Numbered from the stretch's first letter, positions 21,710 through 30,962 are shown. The stretch: DNA of 64,000 nucleotides from Hyphomonadaceae bacterium BRH_c29 (GCA_000961695.1 LADW01000031.1:1-64000); one strand, 5' to 3'. Notes: generated by a model not told the origin, from the sequence alone. Numbers and translations are program-made.

Positions 21710-21969
21710 CAGCCGCCTGCCGGGCGGCCGAGGCGATAGACGCCCTTGAAGGCTTCCGGGTCTTCCACCGGCTTGCCCTTGCGATGGATCAGCACCGTGC
21801 CGGCCTTGTGCAGGCGGATGGCTTCGGCGCGGACATCCCGAAGGACGCGCTGGAAGTTCTTTTCGCTGACCGCGCGGGCGGCCTCTTCCGGCGCAATCGT
21901 CTTGCCCGGACCGACCGCAGCGGTCAGCTCAAGGATCGCCTCACGGGCGGGATTGACGGGTTCGCTCAC
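21709..21969 (-). CDS. DUF3253 family protein
   Basis: The 86-residue product matches the DUF3253 pattern: ILELTAAVGPGKTIAPEEAAR, then VLRDVRAEAIRLHKAG (winged-helix-like) and a basic end. Such proteins are small, cytoplasmic and of unknown function; a nucleic-acid-binding role is often guessed from the helix arrangement. The start is GTG at 21969, overlapping the upstream stop codon as GTGA, so translation is coupled to the beta-lactamase-family gene. Confidence 0.78.
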   Translation of the reverse strand: MSEPVNPAREAILELTAAVGPGKTIAPEEAARAVSEKNFQRVLRDVRAEAIRLHKAGTVLIHRKGKPVEDPEAFKGVYRLGRPAGG

Positions 21970-23201
21970 CAGTCAATCGCCGCGTAAGCGAGTTGCTGGA
22001 ATTGCTGGCGCATCGGGTAGGTAGAAGACGGCATGAGCTGGGTCATCTGGATGCCGATGATCTCTTCTTCCGGGTCGACCCAGAAGAAAGTAGAGGCAAG
22101 ACCGCCCCAACTGAACGTGCCTTCGCTGCCCGGCTGCTGGCTGGCGACAGGATCGACCAGCACGGCGCCGCCGAGACCAAAACCCGAACCTTCGGCGAAG
22201 ACTTCGGTAAAGGCCGACCGGCCCATGCCGCGCGTCGTCTGGCCATCCGGCAGATGGTTCTGACGCATGAATTCCCAGGTCTTGGGGCTGATCAGGCGGG
22301 CATCGTCCAGCGTGCCGCCGCGCAGCATGGCAAGGGCAAAGCGGTGATAGTCGCGCATCGTGGAAACGAGGCCGCCGCCGCCATTCAGGAGACGCGGACG
22401 CTGCGAATAAAGCTTTGAGGCACTGCCTGCCCCGTCAGCCAGTTTCACTTCGCCGGTGACCGCATTCTTTTCATAGCAGGCCATGAGGCGGGGGAGCTTG
22501 TCTTCCGGCACCCAGAAATCGGTGTCGACCATGCCGAGCGGACCCGTGATCCGTTCCCGGAAGAACTGGTCAAGCTCCATGCCCGAGACGATTTCGACAA
22601 TCGCGCCGAGGACATCAATCGAGTGGCCATACCACCATTCATCCCCCGGCGAGCATTGCAGCGGCAGCGTTGCGAGGCGCTTTGCCATTTCCTGCAGCGT
22701 CTCGTCCGGACGGCCGATCTTTTCCTTGCGGTAAATCGAGTCGACCACGCTCTGCATCATGAAGCCATAGGTGAGGCCGGACGTGTGGGTGAACAGGTCC
22801 AGCACTTTCATCGGGCGGTCGGGCTTGCGCGTCTTGTAATCGTCCACCGGGCCGCCATCATACACCATGACATCGGCATATTCGGGAATGTAGCGGGCGA
22901 CATCGTGGTCGAGCCGCAGCTTGCCTTCCTCGAACAGCATCATCGCGGCGAGCGAGGTGATCGGCTTGGTCATGGAATAGATGCGGAAGATCGTGTCCGG
23001 GCCGATGGGGGCGCCAGCGCCCAGCTCCATCGTGCCGGAATAGTCTTCCAGCGCGATCTCGCCATTGCGGGACACCAGCGTCGCCATGCAGGGCAGCTTG
23101 CCCGTGTCGAGATAATTGGTCTTGAAATAGGCCGGGATCGCCGCAAGGCGCTCCGCATTGAGGCCGACTTCATGCGGGTCTGTGGGGTCGTGTTCGAACA
23201 T
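21966..23201 (-). CDS. Serine hydrolase of the beta-lactamase class C / esterase family
   Basis: The 411-residue product has the active-site SMTK (Ser76, Lys79), a Tyr-containing WWYGHSIDVLG in place of the usual YxN motif, and a C-terminal GGLASTFFW in place of KTG. The pattern fits family VIII esterases and related hydrolases rather than true AmpC enzymes. No signal peptide is seen, so it likely acts in the cytoplasm. Its start overlaps the previous stop by one base and its stop overlaps the next start by four, within an operon headed by an acyl-CoA dehydrogenase. Substrate is unknown; resistance should not be assumed. Confidence 0.85.
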   Translation of the reverse strand: MFEHDPTDPHEVGLNAERLAAIPAYFKTNYLDTGKLPCMATLVSRNGEIALEDYSGTMELGAGAPIGPDTIFRIYSMTKPITSLAAMMLFEEGKLRLDHDVARYIPEYADVMVYDGGPVDDYKTRKPDRPMKVLDLFTHTSGLTYGFMMQSVVDSIYRKEKIGRPDETLQEMAKRLATLPLQCSPGDEWWYGHSIDVLGAIVEIVSGMELDQFFRERITGPLGMVDTDFWVPEDKLPRLMACYEKNAVTGEVKLADGAGSASKLYSQRPRLLNGGGGLVSTMRDYHRFALAMLRGGTLDDARLISPKTWEFMRQNHLPDGQTTRGMGRSAFTEVFAEGSGFGLGGAVLVDPVASQQPGSEGTFSWGGLASTFFWVDPEEEIIGIQMTQLMPSSTYPMRQQFQQLAYAAIDW

Positions 23202-23734
23202 CAGTTTTCCTTTGCCATCGCCGTTTCGTAGCAGTCTTTCATAATGTCGAACATTGCGAGATCCTGAGCGAGTTCATGCTCACCATCAAACGCCGCAATT
23301 GCGCCGAACAAATAAGTCAGGTCGACTGCATACTCTCCCTTTGTCCAATCGCCTCGTGGACTGTTCAGAAAAGCTATGGCCAGTCGGCGCGCCTTTGCCA
23401 AGGCATCGAAGTAGGCTTGTGCAAGATCATCCGGCAGTTCAGGTCGCCGTGAAGTCTTGGCGCCTTCAATCCATCCGCACAACAGGACAAGCCATATCTG
23501 TTCTCCAGACGTACGCCCCTCTGCGATACGCATCAAATGGGGCACGGCGGCATAAGATGCCGTGCCCGGATCGCCTTGATGATAAATCGCCGAAGCGATC
23601 TCTTCGAGGACGGAGTCCGGTCCCCACTCGATTACGCCCTCAGCCTCAAGGCGACCCAGTTTTTCCGGAATATCTCCTGCTGCACCATAGACATGCGCAA
23701 GTTCCTGCCATCTCGGGGAGTCCAGCGGGAGCAT
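23201..23734 (-). CDS. Hypothetical protein, possibly HEAT-like, lower GC
   Basis: Function unknown. The 177-residue product begins MLPLDSPRWQELAHVYGAAG and contains IYHQGDPGTASYAAVPHLMRIAE, a pattern seen in a broad set of uncharacterised, predicted alpha-helical proteins that often occur with mobile or immunity loci; I cannot name the family. It is predicted mostly helical and soluble. Base composition is lower in GC than its neighbours (31 of 60 at 23281-23340). It sits 6 nt after the acyl-CoA dehydrogenase and overlaps the next gene by one base, so it is inserted in an otherwise metabolic operon. Confidence 0.7.
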   Translation of the reverse strand: MLPLDSPRWQELAHVYGAAGDIPEKLGRLEAEGVIEWGPDSVLEEIASAIYHQGDPGTASYAAVPHLMRIAEGRTSGEQIWLVLLCGWIEGAKTSRRPELPDDLAQAYFDALAKARRLAIAFLNSPRGDWTKGEYAVDLTYLFGAIAAFDGEHELAQDLAMFDIMKDCYETAMAKEN

Positions 23735-23740
23735 AGATCC

Positions 23741-24901
23741 CTAAAGCTTCCCTGCCTTGGCGGCCCGTGCGAGTTCGCGGGCGATGATGATTTGCTGGAT
23801 CTGGCTGGTGCCTTCATACAGGCGGAAGATGCGGACGTCGCGGTAGAAACGCTCAATCCCGTAGTCGGAGACATAGCCCGCGCCGCCAAATACCTGCACC
23901 GCGCGATCGGCCACGCGGCCGCACGCCTCTGTGGCGAAAAGTTTCGTGGAGGAGGCGAGCAGGGTGACGTCTTCACCCGCATCGCGGCGGCGGGCGGCGT
24001 CCAGGATCATGCATTCGGCCGCATAAGTCTCGGCCTGGCTGTCGGCGATCATGGCCTGGATCATCTGGTGCTCGAAGATTGGCTTGCCGAACTGTTTGCG
24101 CTCCAGCGCATAGTGCACCATCTCGCGGATCAGGCGTTTGGAGACGCCGGTGGCCACGGCGGAGATGTGCAGGCGGCCTTTGTCCAGCACGCTCATCGCG
24201 ACCTTGAAGCCCTCGCCTTCCTTGCCGATCATGTTTGCGGCAGGCACGCGGGCGTTCTCGAAGATCACGTCACAGATATGGGCGCCCTGCTGGCCCATCT
24301 TCTTCTCCGGCACGCCGACCGAAACGCCGGGCGTACCGCGCTCAACCACGAAGGCCGAGACACCCTTGGCGCCGGGCGTGTCAGGGTCTGTGCGGGCCAT
24401 GACGGTGAAGATGTCGGCCTTGTTGGCATTGGTGATGTAGCGCTTGGTGCCGTTGAAGACGTAGTCATCGCCGTCGCGGATGGCCTTGGTCGTCAGGCTG
24501 GCCGCGTCAGAACCGGCTTCCGGCTCTGTCAGGGCGAAACTGGCGATCAGGTCGCCCGAGGCGACGCCCGGCAGCCAGCGCTCCTTCTGCGCCTCGGTGC
24601 CGAACAGGACCAGCGCCTGCGAGCCGATGCCGATATTGGTGCCAGCCACAGAGCGAAAGGCCGGGGAGGTCTTGCCAAGCTCGAACGCGACGAGGCATTC
24701 GGTCTCCATGTCGAGGGCGAGGCCGCCATATTGCTCCGGCACCGCAATGCCGAACAGGCCGAGCGCCTTCATCTCGTCGACGATAGACTGGGGCACTTCG
24801 TCATTCTCGGAGACTTCAGCCTCCGCCGGCACGCATTTCTCGGTCACGAAGCGGCGCACCTGCTCGATCAGCGCATCCCGGATCTCGGCATCAAACGGCA
24901 T
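23741..24901 (-). CDS. Acyl-CoA dehydrogenase
   Basis: FAD enzyme catalysing alpha,beta-dehydrogenation of an acyl-CoA. The 386-residue product has the usual three domains: helical N-terminal part, ALTEPEAGSDA (FAD/substrate block), the MGQQGAHICDV region, RKQFGKPI and a C-terminal YEGTSQIQ with the catalytic-base Glu position typical of short-chain/isovaleryl-type enzymes. It heads a tightly packed leftward operon and diverges from a thioesterase-SDR pair, so the locus is likely fatty-acid or branched-acid catabolism. Chain length preference cannot be read. Confidence 0.94.
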   Translation of the reverse strand: MPFDAEIRDALIEQVRRFVTEKCVPAEAEVSENDEVPQSIVDEMKALGLFGIAVPEQYGGLALDMETECLVAFELGKTSPAFRSVAGTNIGIGSQALVLFGTEAQKERWLPGVASGDLIASFALTEPEAGSDAASLTTKAIRDGDDYVFNGTKRYITNANKADIFTVMARTDPDTPGAKGVSAFVVERGTPGVSVGVPEKKMGQQGAHICDVIFENARVPAANMIGKEGEGFKVAMSVLDKGRLHISAVATGVSKRLIREMVHYALERKQFGKPIFEHQMIQAMIADSQAETYAAECMILDAARRRDAGEDVTLLASSTKLFATEACGRVADRAVQVFGGAGYVSDYGIERFYRDVRIFRLYEGTSQIQQIIIARELARAAKAGKL

Positions 24902-24956
24902 CCTCTGCCTCCCTTTTCATCTGTTTCAGCGGACAATCTATTCCGCCACGGCACGC

Positions 24957-24984
24957 TTGTCGAAGGGTAACGGTGCGGTATCGT
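24957..24984 (+). promoter_or_regulatory. Candidate promoter for the thioesterase-SDR pair
   Basis: TTGTCG and TATCGT are separated by 16 nt, which would start transcription about 18 nt before the thioesterase ATG, just ahead of the AGGGAG ribosome site. Pattern match only. Confidence 0.3.
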
Positions 24985-25008
24985 GCCCACCAAATACAGG
25001 GAGCGCGT

Positions 25009-25440
25009 ATGACCACAACCATCATGGAATCCGGAGAGTTTGCAGGTTGGACCACATGGGCCGACGAACCGTTTGAGCATCAGACCGCCGGGCCGTTCTA
25101 TTTCCGGGTCGACGAGAAGGGGCCGGTCGCCGCCTTCCGGGTGGCGCGCAAGCATATGAACGCTGGCGGCGTCGCGCATGGTGGCTGCCTGATGACCTTC
25201 GCGGACTTCTCCCTCTTCGCCCTCGGACATGAGGCGATGGAAGGCTCCTATGGGGTGACGGTCGCGTTCACAGCGGAATTCATCAGCGGCGCGCTGGAAG
25301 GCGAGCGGCTGGAAGCGCGCGGCGACGTGCTGCGCAAAGGCGGCTCGCTCAGCTTCGTGCGCGGCCTCGTCACGGCTGAGGACGGCCGCATCGTCATGAA
25401 CTTCTCAGGCACAATAAAGAAAAAAAGGAACCAGACATGA
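25009..25440 (+). CDS. PaaI-type hotdog-fold thioesterase
   Basis: Likely hydrolyses an acyl-CoA thioester. The 143-residue length and the motif MNAGGVAHGGCLMTFAD (HGG block with catalytic Asp) fit the PaaI/acyl-CoA thioesterase hotdog superfamily. ATG 25009 follows CAGGGAG; an upstream GTG at 24973 lacks a ribosome site and lies in the promoter region. It overlaps the next gene as ATGA and diverges from the acyl-CoA dehydrogenase, supporting a role in acyl-CoA metabolism. Confidence 0.88.
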   Translation: MTTTIMESGEFAGWTTWADEPFEHQTAGPFYFRVDEKGPVAAFRVARKHMNAGGVAHGGCLMTFADFSLFALGHEAMEGSYGVTVAFTAEFISGALEGERLEARGDVLRKGGSLSFVRGLVTAEDGRIVMNFSGTIKKKRNQT

Positions 25441-26225
25441 GCCAGCCCCCGTATGAAGCGCTGTCGCGCTCGATCAAAGGCAAGACCGCCCTCATCACCG
25501 GCGCCGCCAGCGGCATGGGCCGGGCCACCGCCCACCTGTTCGCCCGCGAAGGCGCGAACGTCGCCGTCACCGACCTGAAGCAGGAAAACGTCGATGCCGT
25601 GGTGGCAGAGATCAAGGCTGCCGGCATCGACCACGTGCACGGCTGGGCGATGGACGTCTCCGACGCCGAGGCCATCAAGCGCGTGATCGACGAAGCGGCG
25701 GCGCATTTCGGCGGACTGGAAATCCTGGTCAACAATGCCGGCTTCGCCATCCCGGCCAATATTGCCGAGGAAAGCTATGAGGACAGCTGGGGGCCGAGCA
25801 TCAATGTCATGCTGACCTCCCACCAGCGCGCCATCCGCGCCGCGCTGCCCTATATGCGCAAGGCTGGCTATGGCCGGATCGTGAACGTGGCGTCTACGGA
25901 AGGTCTTGGCGCCACGCCGGGCAATTCGCCTTATGTCGCTGCCAAGCATGGCGTGATCGGCCTGACGCGCGGCCTGGCTGTGGACCTTGGCCGCGAAGGC
26001 ATCACGGTGAACTGTATCTGCCCTGGCCCGGTGAAGACCGGCATCACGGCGGGCATTCCCGACGAGCACAAGGAAATCTACGCCAAGCGCCGCGTGCCGC
26101 TGCGCCGCTATGGGATTCCGGAAGAGGTGGCGAACATCACCCTCTCCTGCGTCCTGCCCGCCGCAAGCTTCATGACCGGCGTGCACATTCCGGTCGATGG
26201 CGGCCTGACGATTAAAAACGCCTAA
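25437..26225 (+). CDS. Short-chain dehydrogenase/reductase
   Basis: NAD(P)-dependent oxidoreductase of the classical SDR family. The 262-residue product has TGAASGMG (residues 21-28) for the dinucleotide, NNAG, a catalytic Ser in NVASTEG and YVAAK (Tyr, Lys), and ends with GVHIPVDGG. Asp in VTDLK after the second strand suggests NAD(H) preference. It resembles 3-hydroxyacyl/3-oxoacyl reductases; substrate undetermined. Translationally coupled to the thioesterase by ATGA, and its stop overlaps the convergent neighbour's stop by four bases. Confidence 0.92.
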   Translation: MSQPPYEALSRSIKGKTALITGAASGMGRATAHLFAREGANVAVTDLKQENVDAVVAEIKAAGIDHVHGWAMDVSDAEAIKRVIDEAAAHFGGLEILVNNAGFAIPANIAEESYEDSWGPSINVMLTSHQRAIRAALPYMRKAGYGRIVNVASTEGLGATPGNSPYVAAKHGVIGLTRGLAVDLGREGITVNCICPGPVKTGITAGIPDEHKEIYAKRRVPLRRYGIPEEVANITLSCVLPAASFMTGVHIPVDGGLTIKNA

Positions 26226-27436
26226 GGCGCACAGCGCTCAGCGAGAATGGCGGCGGTGCGGGCGACCAGCGCATCTGCCGCCGCCTCATCCATGGGGCCG
26301 TAAAGCGCATGACTTCCAAGCGAATGGCCAAGGCCGGGCAGGATGTGGATTTCCACCTGCCCGCCCAGCGCTTCTGCGGCAGCGGGCTGCTGGTATTCAT
26401 AGCGGACCTGAGAATCCTTTGTGCCGTAATAAAGCAGGAACGGCACATCCCAGGCCGCAAGCTTTTCGGCCACTGGAGTATCGTCCGTATACCAGTTCTG
26501 CCACCAGCTATATTCGGCCATGGGTGTGTCGGCATTCGGGAAAGGTGCCTTTGGGTCTATCGCAAGCGCCTGCGTCTTACCGGTTTCGTAGAGGCTGGTC
26601 TGGGTCGCGACAAGCTGATCCAGCGCTTCGGGCGTCCATTGGCCTTCCGGATGGAGAAAGGGATCCACTGTTCCGACAAAGGATGATGGTGTTTCCTGCC
26701 AGTTGGCGCGTATTTCCGCTTCGGTGACCGTCCCGTCGCCATCGGCATCCATCATCCTCAGGGAAAGGGCATCCCTCCCGGTGGATTGCCATCTGACCGT
26801 TGCCATCGGTGCCTGCAGCGGCGCGCCAATCCCGGCTACAAGGTCTGGCGCAGGCGCGCCTGCCGCCGCAAGCCCCGCAATATGCTGCATCCCTTCGGAG
26901 TGGCCGAGCAGGGCGATACAGGCCGCCGGTCCGCCGAAATCCTCACGCGCCAGTTCATAGACGGCGCCAAGGTCATCCTGCTGAGTCTCTACCGTGGATG
27001 TTCCGGATATGGGTTTGTCCAGCATCTGCCCGTCCGCAGGCTTATAGCGTACACCGCGCCGGTCATACCGGACAACCGCAATCCCCGCCTTTGTGAACCG
27101 GCGGGCCAGATCCGCGAACACGGCGTCGCGTTCCGTACCGGAATTGCTGAATTTGACGTCCCGATCAAAAAGCCCCGTACCCGCCGACAGAACGACCACA
27201 GGCTCGCGCCCGTCCGCACCAATGGGCGCGTCCACCTGCCCGGTTATCTGCGTGCCGTCCGCCGAGGCCACCGAAAAGGCCCGGCTGTCTGCGCCCACGT
27301 CTGACAGAGTGGCCGGGGTTTCCGGCGCCGGGCTGGCCGCAGGCGCCTCAGCCCCTCGCGAGCACCCCGCCAACAGCAGAGCCACGGCAATGCCAAGCAA
27401 GCCGAACATCTTTATCCTGGCAACATCGAACGACAT
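26222..27436 (-). CDS. Alpha/beta-hydrolase lipoprotein with an internal EF-hand
   Basis: Predicted envelope hydrolase. The 404-residue product has a lipoprotein signal with lipobox LAGC (Cys25), a nucleophile motif GHSEG, a later Asp in GTKDSQ and His in LPGLGHS, forming a plausible catalytic triad. Residues 230-241 (DADGDGTVTEAE, codons at 26714-26749) match the 12-residue EF-hand calcium loop exactly, placed in the insertion between strands, in the cap region. An open frame to 27565 exists but lacks the signal, so ATG 27436 with GGAGAAAC upstream is preferred. Substrate unknown, possibly an ester or peptide. Confidence 0.85.
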   Translation of the reverse strand: MSFDVARIKMFGLLGIAVALLLAGCSRGAEAPAASPAPETPATLSDVGADSRAFSVASADGTQITGQVDAPIGADGREPVVVLSAGTGLFDRDVKFSNSGTERDAVFADLARRFTKAGIAVVRYDRRGVRYKPADGQMLDKPISGTSTVETQQDDLGAVYELAREDFGGPAACIALLGHSEGMQHIAGLAAAGAPAPDLVAGIGAPLQAPMATVRWQSTGRDALSLRMMDADGDGTVTEAEIRANWQETPSSFVGTVDPFLHPEGQWTPEALDQLVATQTSLYETGKTQALAIDPKAPFPNADTPMAEYSWWQNWYTDDTPVAEKLAAWDVPFLLYYGTKDSQVRYEYQQPAAAEALGGQVEIHILPGLGHSLGSHALYGPMDEAAADALVARTAAILAERCAP

Positions 27437-27574
27437 TCCCGTTTCTCCACTTTTCGGGGCAACCTTATTCCCCCAAAGCGAGCTTGTCGAAAGATAAGTG
27501 AACCAGCTGGTGGCGTTGCCACCCGGGCAAGCATGTCGGGTTCCGTCAAAGGCATGACCCGTCACGCCGCCGCA

Positions 27575-30247
27575 TCACGGCATCGCAGCAAAGGCGGCTT
27601 CGAGATCCGCCTCTGTCTCCGTTTTCTGCGCGATGCAGAGATTGATCTGCTCCCGCGTTTGCGTCAGCGCGCGTTCGTGACCTTCGGCGAGGGCGCCATA
27701 GTCAGCGAACAGCGTGTTCAGCGCGTCCAGCCCATCCGCATCGCAGAAATATTGCGCCAGGCGCGGCGTGTTGCGCTGCCACTGTGTCGGGATCGCCTTC
27801 AGGAAGGCTGGGAAGTTCGCTTGCAAGGCGGCCCACATGTCGGCCTGCGTCTCCGGTGCAGCCATTTGCAATGTCGCCATCGTGTAGGTCTCGCGCGGGC
27901 CAAGTTCAGCACTTGCGATCAGCGCGCGCGTACGGGCGGCCTGTTCCGGATCGGTCACGCTCCCGAGCGCCTGCGCCACGGACTGAGCGAAAGCCGGGTC
28001 GTCGATCTCGCTATAGGCCTTCAGCACACGGTCATAGGCCGCAGCGCCGCCTTCATCGAGCAGGACGGAAAGGCCGGAGGCATAAAGGTCGCTGGAGAGG
28101 TTCGTCTCCGCTTTCGGATTGTTCAGCCATTCGTCCATTTCGCCGCCGATCTGGGCGCGGACATCGTCGCGCTTCAGAACATTGGCTTCGAACTCGACCA
28201 GGGTTGCTTCAAGCTCACCGTCTGCCTCGCCAGCCTTCATGCGTGCGCGCAAAAGGTCTGCGGCGGACAGGGCATCGGCCTGCAGGCCTTCGGCGCCATC
28301 CGGCAGGCGCTTCATCAGGCTGGCATACTGATCCAGCACGGCAGCGGACACGGCGGCATCCTTGTGCCGCGCACCAGCCACAAGCACCTGGCGCAGAGCG
28401 GCCGCATCGAGCTGCCCTGCCGCAAAGGCAGCCTGGGCGCTATCCAGCGCCGTCAGCGCCTCGGTCGCGCTGAGATCTGGCAGCGCCGCGACCAGATTGC
28501 TCCAGCCCTCGCCCGCCAGATTGAAACGGTAATAGCCAGTACCATTGGCGTTCGGATGATACATGTCCGGGCAGCTTGCGCCGTCCAGCGGCAACACTTT
28601 GCGGCGCGACTGCATCAGGGCGCACGACCGCCCCCTCTTGTCACCTTCGCGCCAGGACACGCAGACCGGGATCACCCAGTGCCGATCCGGATCGGCACTT
28701 GAGCCGAGCGGAATGTAACGGCTCTGCTCCAGCACGACCTTGGCGCCGATGTCGGAACATTCCAGCTTTGTCTGCAACAGCGGCAAACCATTCTGCTTCA
28801 CGAAACTCTTCAGGGCACGGCCAATATCTGGATTGCCGGTAGTCTGACCAATGGTGCGGAAAAAGTCGTCACTATCAGCCGCCTTGTCGGCATAGCGGGC
28901 GACATATTCGCCGAGCGCCGGGCGGAACTGTTTCGGCCCGAACCAGGCATCCACCATGCCCAGAACGGCCATGCCTTTCTGGTAGGTGATCGCGTCATAA
29001 GCGTTACGGATGTCGGCATTCTCGGTGATCGGCTCGGCCACGGCGCGGGCGCTGGCCAGGCTGTCCAGCTGCATCGCGGTGATCGCGTCGACGACGGCCT
29101 GTATCCGGTGCCCGCCATCGGGTTCAAGATAGCTGAGCACCGCAGGCTCAGCCCAGCTGGCCATGCCTTCCTTCAGCCAGAGATCATTCCACCAGGGCGG
29201 CGTCACGAGATCGCCGAACCACATGTGCGACAGCTCGTGCGCGTGCACACCCTTCATCGAGCGCAAGAAGGCCGCGCCCGAATTCTCATTCGCGAGGATG
29301 CGGCTTTCCCGGTAGGTGATCGCGGCGGCCAGTTCGGTCGCACCGGACGGCCATTGCGGGGCGGCGATGATGTCCAGCTTCTCATAGGGATAGGGCTGTT
29401 TCAGCGCCTGCTCGAAGAACTGCACCATGGCCGGTGTGATCGAGAGGATCGCCTCCAGCTCCGGCCCTTTGCCCTTGCGGGCATAGCCGGTCAGCGGGAT
29501 CGGCCAGTCGCGATACTGGTTCACCGGGATCGTTCCAGCTGAGACCTTGTCGAAATTGCCGACCGCGACGGACAGGAGATAGGTCGACAGCGGGCGCGTG
29601 CGCAGGAAGGTCACCTTGTCGAAACCCGGACGCGACGGTACCCGCGACGCAATCGGCGTGTTCCCGATAGCCAGCATGTCTTCCGGTACGGTGAGCGTAA
29701 TGTCGAACGGCGCCTTGAAGCCCGGCTCGTCAAAGCCCGGCAGGAAGCGCCGCGCCTGGATGCTCTCGGACTTGGCCAGCGCATAGGCCTCGCCCTGTTC
29801 TTCCACGCGGAACAGGCCGGCGAGGTTTGCGTCAAAGGCGGCGGTGTAGTCCACAGTCAGCGTGACGCCGCCCGAACGAACTCGGTTCGGAAAAGCGACC
29901 CAGACCACGCCGGTTGGATCTATCTGGGTCCAGGTGGCGGGCCGCGTCTCGCCGCCTGCGGTGACCGTGACCGAGGACACGTCAAGATCGGCGCCGTGCA
30001 TCCAGATGCCCGTGGCCGAGGTTTCCAGGTTCACGTCGATCTGGACATGGCCGCTGAAGCGCGGCGCGCGTGGATCAACCGCCATCTCGACGCGGTAAGC
30101 AACCGGCTGGGCGATGCCTGACAGCTTGCCGGTCGGCGCCGCGGTTTCCAGCTGGCTGGCTGGCAGGGTCTGAACCTTGGCCCCGAAGGCGGACGGCTCC
30201 GCGCAGGCTGCCAGAATCAGTAACAGAACCGTCGCCAGATACCGCAT
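27575..30247 (-). CDS. M1 family metallopeptidase (aminopeptidase N-like lipoprotein)
   Basis: Zinc peptidase. The 890-residue product is a predicted lipoprotein (LAAC, Cys15). The zinc site is complete: HELSH at 337-341 and Glu360 in LWLKEG, with the second catalytic region downstream. The exopeptidase motif normally read GAMEN is GATEL at residues 302-306, keeping the Glu that binds the peptide N terminus but altering the Met and Asn. The large C-terminal half resembles the ERAP1-type helical domain. Downstream lies the alpha/beta hydrolase, upstream a GST. Probably periplasmic peptide digestion. Confidence 0.92.
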   Translation of the reverse strand: MRYLATVLLLILAACAEPSAFGAKVQTLPASQLETAAPTGKLSGIAQPVAYRVEMAVDPRAPRFSGHVQIDVNLETSATGIWMHGADLDVSSVTVTAGGETRPATWTQIDPTGVVWVAFPNRVRSGGVTLTVDYTAAFDANLAGLFRVEEQGEAYALAKSESIQARRFLPGFDEPGFKAPFDITLTVPEDMLAIGNTPIASRVPSRPGFDKVTFLRTRPLSTYLLSVAVGNFDKVSAGTIPVNQYRDWPIPLTGYARKGKGPELEAILSITPAMVQFFEQALKQPYPYEKLDIIAAPQWPSGATELAAAITYRESRILANENSGAAFLRSMKGVHAHELSHMWFGDLVTPPWWNDLWLKEGMASWAEPAVLSYLEPDGGHRIQAVVDAITAMQLDSLASARAVAEPITENADIRNAYDAITYQKGMAVLGMVDAWFGPKQFRPALGEYVARYADKAADSDDFFRTIGQTTGNPDIGRALKSFVKQNGLPLLQTKLECSDIGAKVVLEQSRYIPLGSSADPDRHWVIPVCVSWREGDKRGRSCALMQSRRKVLPLDGASCPDMYHPNANGTGYYRFNLAGEGWSNLVAALPDLSATEALTALDSAQAAFAAGQLDAAALRQVLVAGARHKDAAVSAAVLDQYASLMKRLPDGAEGLQADALSAADLLRARMKAGEADGELEATLVEFEANVLKRDDVRAQIGGEMDEWLNNPKAETNLSSDLYASGLSVLLDEGGAAAYDRVLKAYSEIDDPAFAQSVAQALGSVTDPEQAARTRALIASAELGPRETYTMATLQMAAPETQADMWAALQANFPAFLKAIPTQWQRNTPRLAQYFCDADGLDALNTLFADYGALAEGHERALTQTREQINLCIAQKTETEADLEAAFAAMP

Positions 30248-30324
30248 GAATCGCTTCCTCGTCTTGCTACGCTCCTTGATAGCGCATCGGGGCAGCCATG
30301 AAACCCACCCTGTCGAGGATCGCG

Positions 30325-30939
30325 CTAGCCGGCGAAGCCGCGCGCTTTCATGGCGTCATACCAACGGCCAAGGTTGGCGTGCTCCTTGTGCGGCGCCCAT
30401 TTCATCACGCGGGCGAAGCCGCACGCGATGAAGAGCGTAATGTCGGCGATGGAGAAGCGGTCTGCGGCGAGGAAGTCGTGGGTTGCGAGATGCGCGTCGA
30501 AGCGCTCGGCCATTTTCTTGGCGGCCTTCTCGCCCTTGGCGGCGGCCTCGGCGCTTTGCGGCACTTCCAGCGGCGCCATGGCGGGATGGGAATTCCGGAA
30601 CCAGGTGGCGAACTGCATGAAGAACATGAGTTCCACCCGGCGGTCCCACATTTCGATGAGGGCTTTCTCTTTCGCGTCCGTGCCCATCAGGTTCGGCTCA
30701 GGGAAGATGTTTTCGAAATAGGTGCAGATGGCGCGGCTCTCGGTGATCTTCGTGCCGTCATCGAGGATCAGCGCCGGCACCTGCGCGAAGGGGGAGACTT
30801 CGCGGTATTCCGGCGTCTTGTGCTCCTGCTTCATGATCGAGACTTCTTCGAGTTCGACGGCATCCAGCTTGCCCTTGGCGCGCAGGAAGTAGACGACGCG
30901 GTCCGGGTTCGGGGCCTGCGGGCTGTGATAGAGCTTCAT
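30325..30939 (-). CDS. Glutathione S-transferase
   Basis: Conjugates glutathione or acts on related thiols. The 204-residue product has the thioredoxin-like N-terminal domain, with SPQAPNPDRV at the active-site turn and VPALILDDGTKITESRAI as the glutathione-binding block, followed by the helical C-terminal domain containing FSIADITLF. AAGGAGG precedes the ATG at 30939. It lies between the M1 peptidase and a TonB-dependent receptor on the same strand. Substrate unknown. Confidence 0.9.
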   Translation of the reverse strand: MKLYHSPQAPNPDRVVYFLRAKGKLDAVELEEVSIMKQEHKTPEYREVSPFAQVPALILDDGTKITESRAICTYFENIFPEPNLMGTDAKEKALIEMWDRRVELMFFMQFATWFRNSHPAMAPLEVPQSAEAAAKGEKAAKKMAERFDAHLATHDFLAADRFSIADITLFIACGFARVMKWAPHKEHANLGRWYDAMKARGFAG

Positions 30940-30962
30940 GGGATTCCTCCTTGAATTTTTTG

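Noticed and set aside
24973-25008. Upstream GTG start for the thioesterase
   Set aside because: It lies in the putative promoter region without a ribosome site; ATG 25009 has AGGGAG.
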